A stretch of DNA of 64,000 bases from Ophioderma brevispina (lineage: Eukaryota; Echinodermata; Ophiuroidea; Amphilepidida; Ophiodermatidae): NCBI GenBank assembly GCA_023653785.1, contig JAMKCH010051382.1, positions 85,394 to 149,393 of the forward strand, given 5' to 3'. The notes under the pieces are model-generated. The model searched no databases and was not told the origin of the DNA. It saw only the letters and a list, made by a program, of their open reading frames with translations. This document shows positions 62,841-64,000 of the stretch, in pieces (the stretch's first letter is position 1; every line of letters starts with the position of its first letter). A program made the position numbers and the translations under genes.

Positions 62841-64000
62841 CTGTCTTAAAGTTCATGTGGAAGCAGCCTTTTTGAACTTACCATGATTTCATAGATGTAT
62901 AGGTATGCGCACTTCTGTTGAAAACGCAATATTTGTTGATCTGTAGTACATGTATTTATAATAACTAACCGCACTTACATTTCTTTTTATGATCATGTGC
63001 ATGATAATGAATGGAGGAAACAGCAAATCCTATTTTTAAGCAAAAATGAGAATGGCCTTAATGCTATCTGTATGTTGTGCATGTGAGACACTTCCTTGCA
63101 GTTTTTGCCACCTTTAGATTCATTCCATTTACCTGACCTTTTTGGATGCTGTTTTCAACTTGGAATATGGTAATATTCCCATCATATTAAATGTGTTTAG
63201 ACTGGTGTGAGTCGCAATTATTTACAAAAGTCAGGGTGTTGAAAGTAATTGTTTTCAGTAATTTTTTATAAAATCAATTTGAAAACTTTTGGTTACTTTT
63301 GGTTCTGTCAAGAGTAGTACTTTATTTTTCTCAACACCATCTGTTATTGATCCCATTGCTATTTTAGCACCTTCAGGTATATTATATTGCATCTTGGTAA
63401 AAAAAATCAGCAGTGTGTTTACCAAATGGTATTATAATTACTGAGCTCAACATCCAATATAATAATTTCCACTAACAAGTTTTTGTGGCTTAAAGGTTGT
63501 GTTTTAGGGCTAGCCGTGTTTTAGACCAGAGATGTCAGTTAAAGAAATAAATGAGTCCTGATTGCACCCATCATTTTGCATCTATTTATCCCAATGTTTT
63601 AATATGTCAAATGCAAGCTTTCCCACAAGCTGCAAGATCCCTTAATGTTTGACTGCGATAGTATTTACCAAAAGATTAACATGCAGAAACGGGATGGGGA
63701 TTTGTGCGTTCTATTTTAATAATTCCATATTTTAGGAATGTAATCGTAATTAGAAGTGTTTAATGTATGCTGTAAGAAAGACATCCTTAGATAAGAATCT
63801 ACCATTAAATCTATCATGTTCACCATTTACTTTAATAAATGTACCAACATTGTTCTTTTCTCGTTTTCTTTGTATCAAAAAGCTTCATTTGGGTCTTGTT
63901 TGCTAGTCATTATCTTTTAAAAATTAAAAAAATGTAATTGTGTATTCACTTGAAATGACAAAATAAAACAAATGGCCAAAATTAAGATTGATTGCACTGG

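Larger units (their letters stand above)
60504..63990 (+). other. Probable PRPF39 3' UTR
   Basis: Follows the TGA of the last exon. It is AT-rich, without recognisable coding sequence, and contains two palindromes (62527-62840). Candidate polyadenylation signals AATAAA occur at 63546, 63834 and 63962. A 3' UTR of up to 3.4 kb is inferred; the true cleavage site is not visible from sequence alone. Confidence 0.5.

Overview
This is a stretch of an animal nuclear genome. It shows one spliced gene with consensus GT/AG introns, AT-rich introns of up to 24 kb, and dense non-autonomous DNA transposons, minisatellites and broken retrotransposons. The repeat types (DIRS retrotransposon, Harbinger-, hAT-, TTAA- and TA-type MITEs, AGGTCA-rich minisatellites) and a PRPF39 close to the human one suggest a marine invertebrate, perhaps a deuterostome such as a hemichordate, echinoderm or amphioxus. 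The species cannot be fixed from the sequence.

The backbone is a plus-strand PRPF39 gene (U1 snRNP-associated splicing factor, HAT repeats). I place eleven internal exons between 8822 and 36121 and a short terminal exon at 60435-60503, followed by a long probable 3' UTR to the window end. All junctions from 8822 to 36121 keep frame and match the order of human PRPF39. There are two oddities. The first recognised exon encodes a SAP domain plus a Glu/Lys-rich tail that human PRPF39 lacks, and it carries a one-base frameshift. The exons for the last HAT repeats (about 110-120 residues in human) could not be found between 36121 and 60435.

Inside that 24-kb gap lies an uninterrupted 506-codon exon-like ORF (47333-48850). 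It encodes a SUMO-interaction-like motif, an Arg/Ser-rich domain and two OB-fold-like modules. It has a good splice acceptor, a plausible donor and phase 0 at both ends, so it could splice in frame into PRPF39 or belong to a nested gene. It is the most unusual coding feature here. About 160 bp downstream begins an 8.8-kb element with 52-bp terminal inverted repeats and GTGCGTCA-type subterminal repeats (49010-57807), which itself contains a 1.0-kb fold-back transposon and two minisatellites.

Layout: 1-8.2 kb is upstream sequence made of tandem repeats, two Harbinger-type MITEs, a purine-rich tract and a dead non-LTR retrotransposon fragment. 7.8-8.1 kb is a CpG-richer stretch that may be the promoter. 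8.8-18.7 kb holds the first four recognised exons with MITEs between them. 18.8-26.3 kb is a degenerate DIRS-type tyrosine-recombinase retrotransposon sitting just after exon 4. 26.3-29.7 kb is minisatellite-rich. 29.7-36.1 kb holds seven closely spaced PRPF39 exons. 37.1-42.3 kb contains two GC-rich blocks with very little A on the plus strand and unknown identity. 42.3-47.3 kb is intron with dispersed repeats. 47.3-57.8 kb holds the OB/SR exon and the TIR element. 57.8-64 kb is intron, last exon and 3' UTR with palindromic insertions. No rRNA, tRNA, CRISPR array or bacterial feature was seen.
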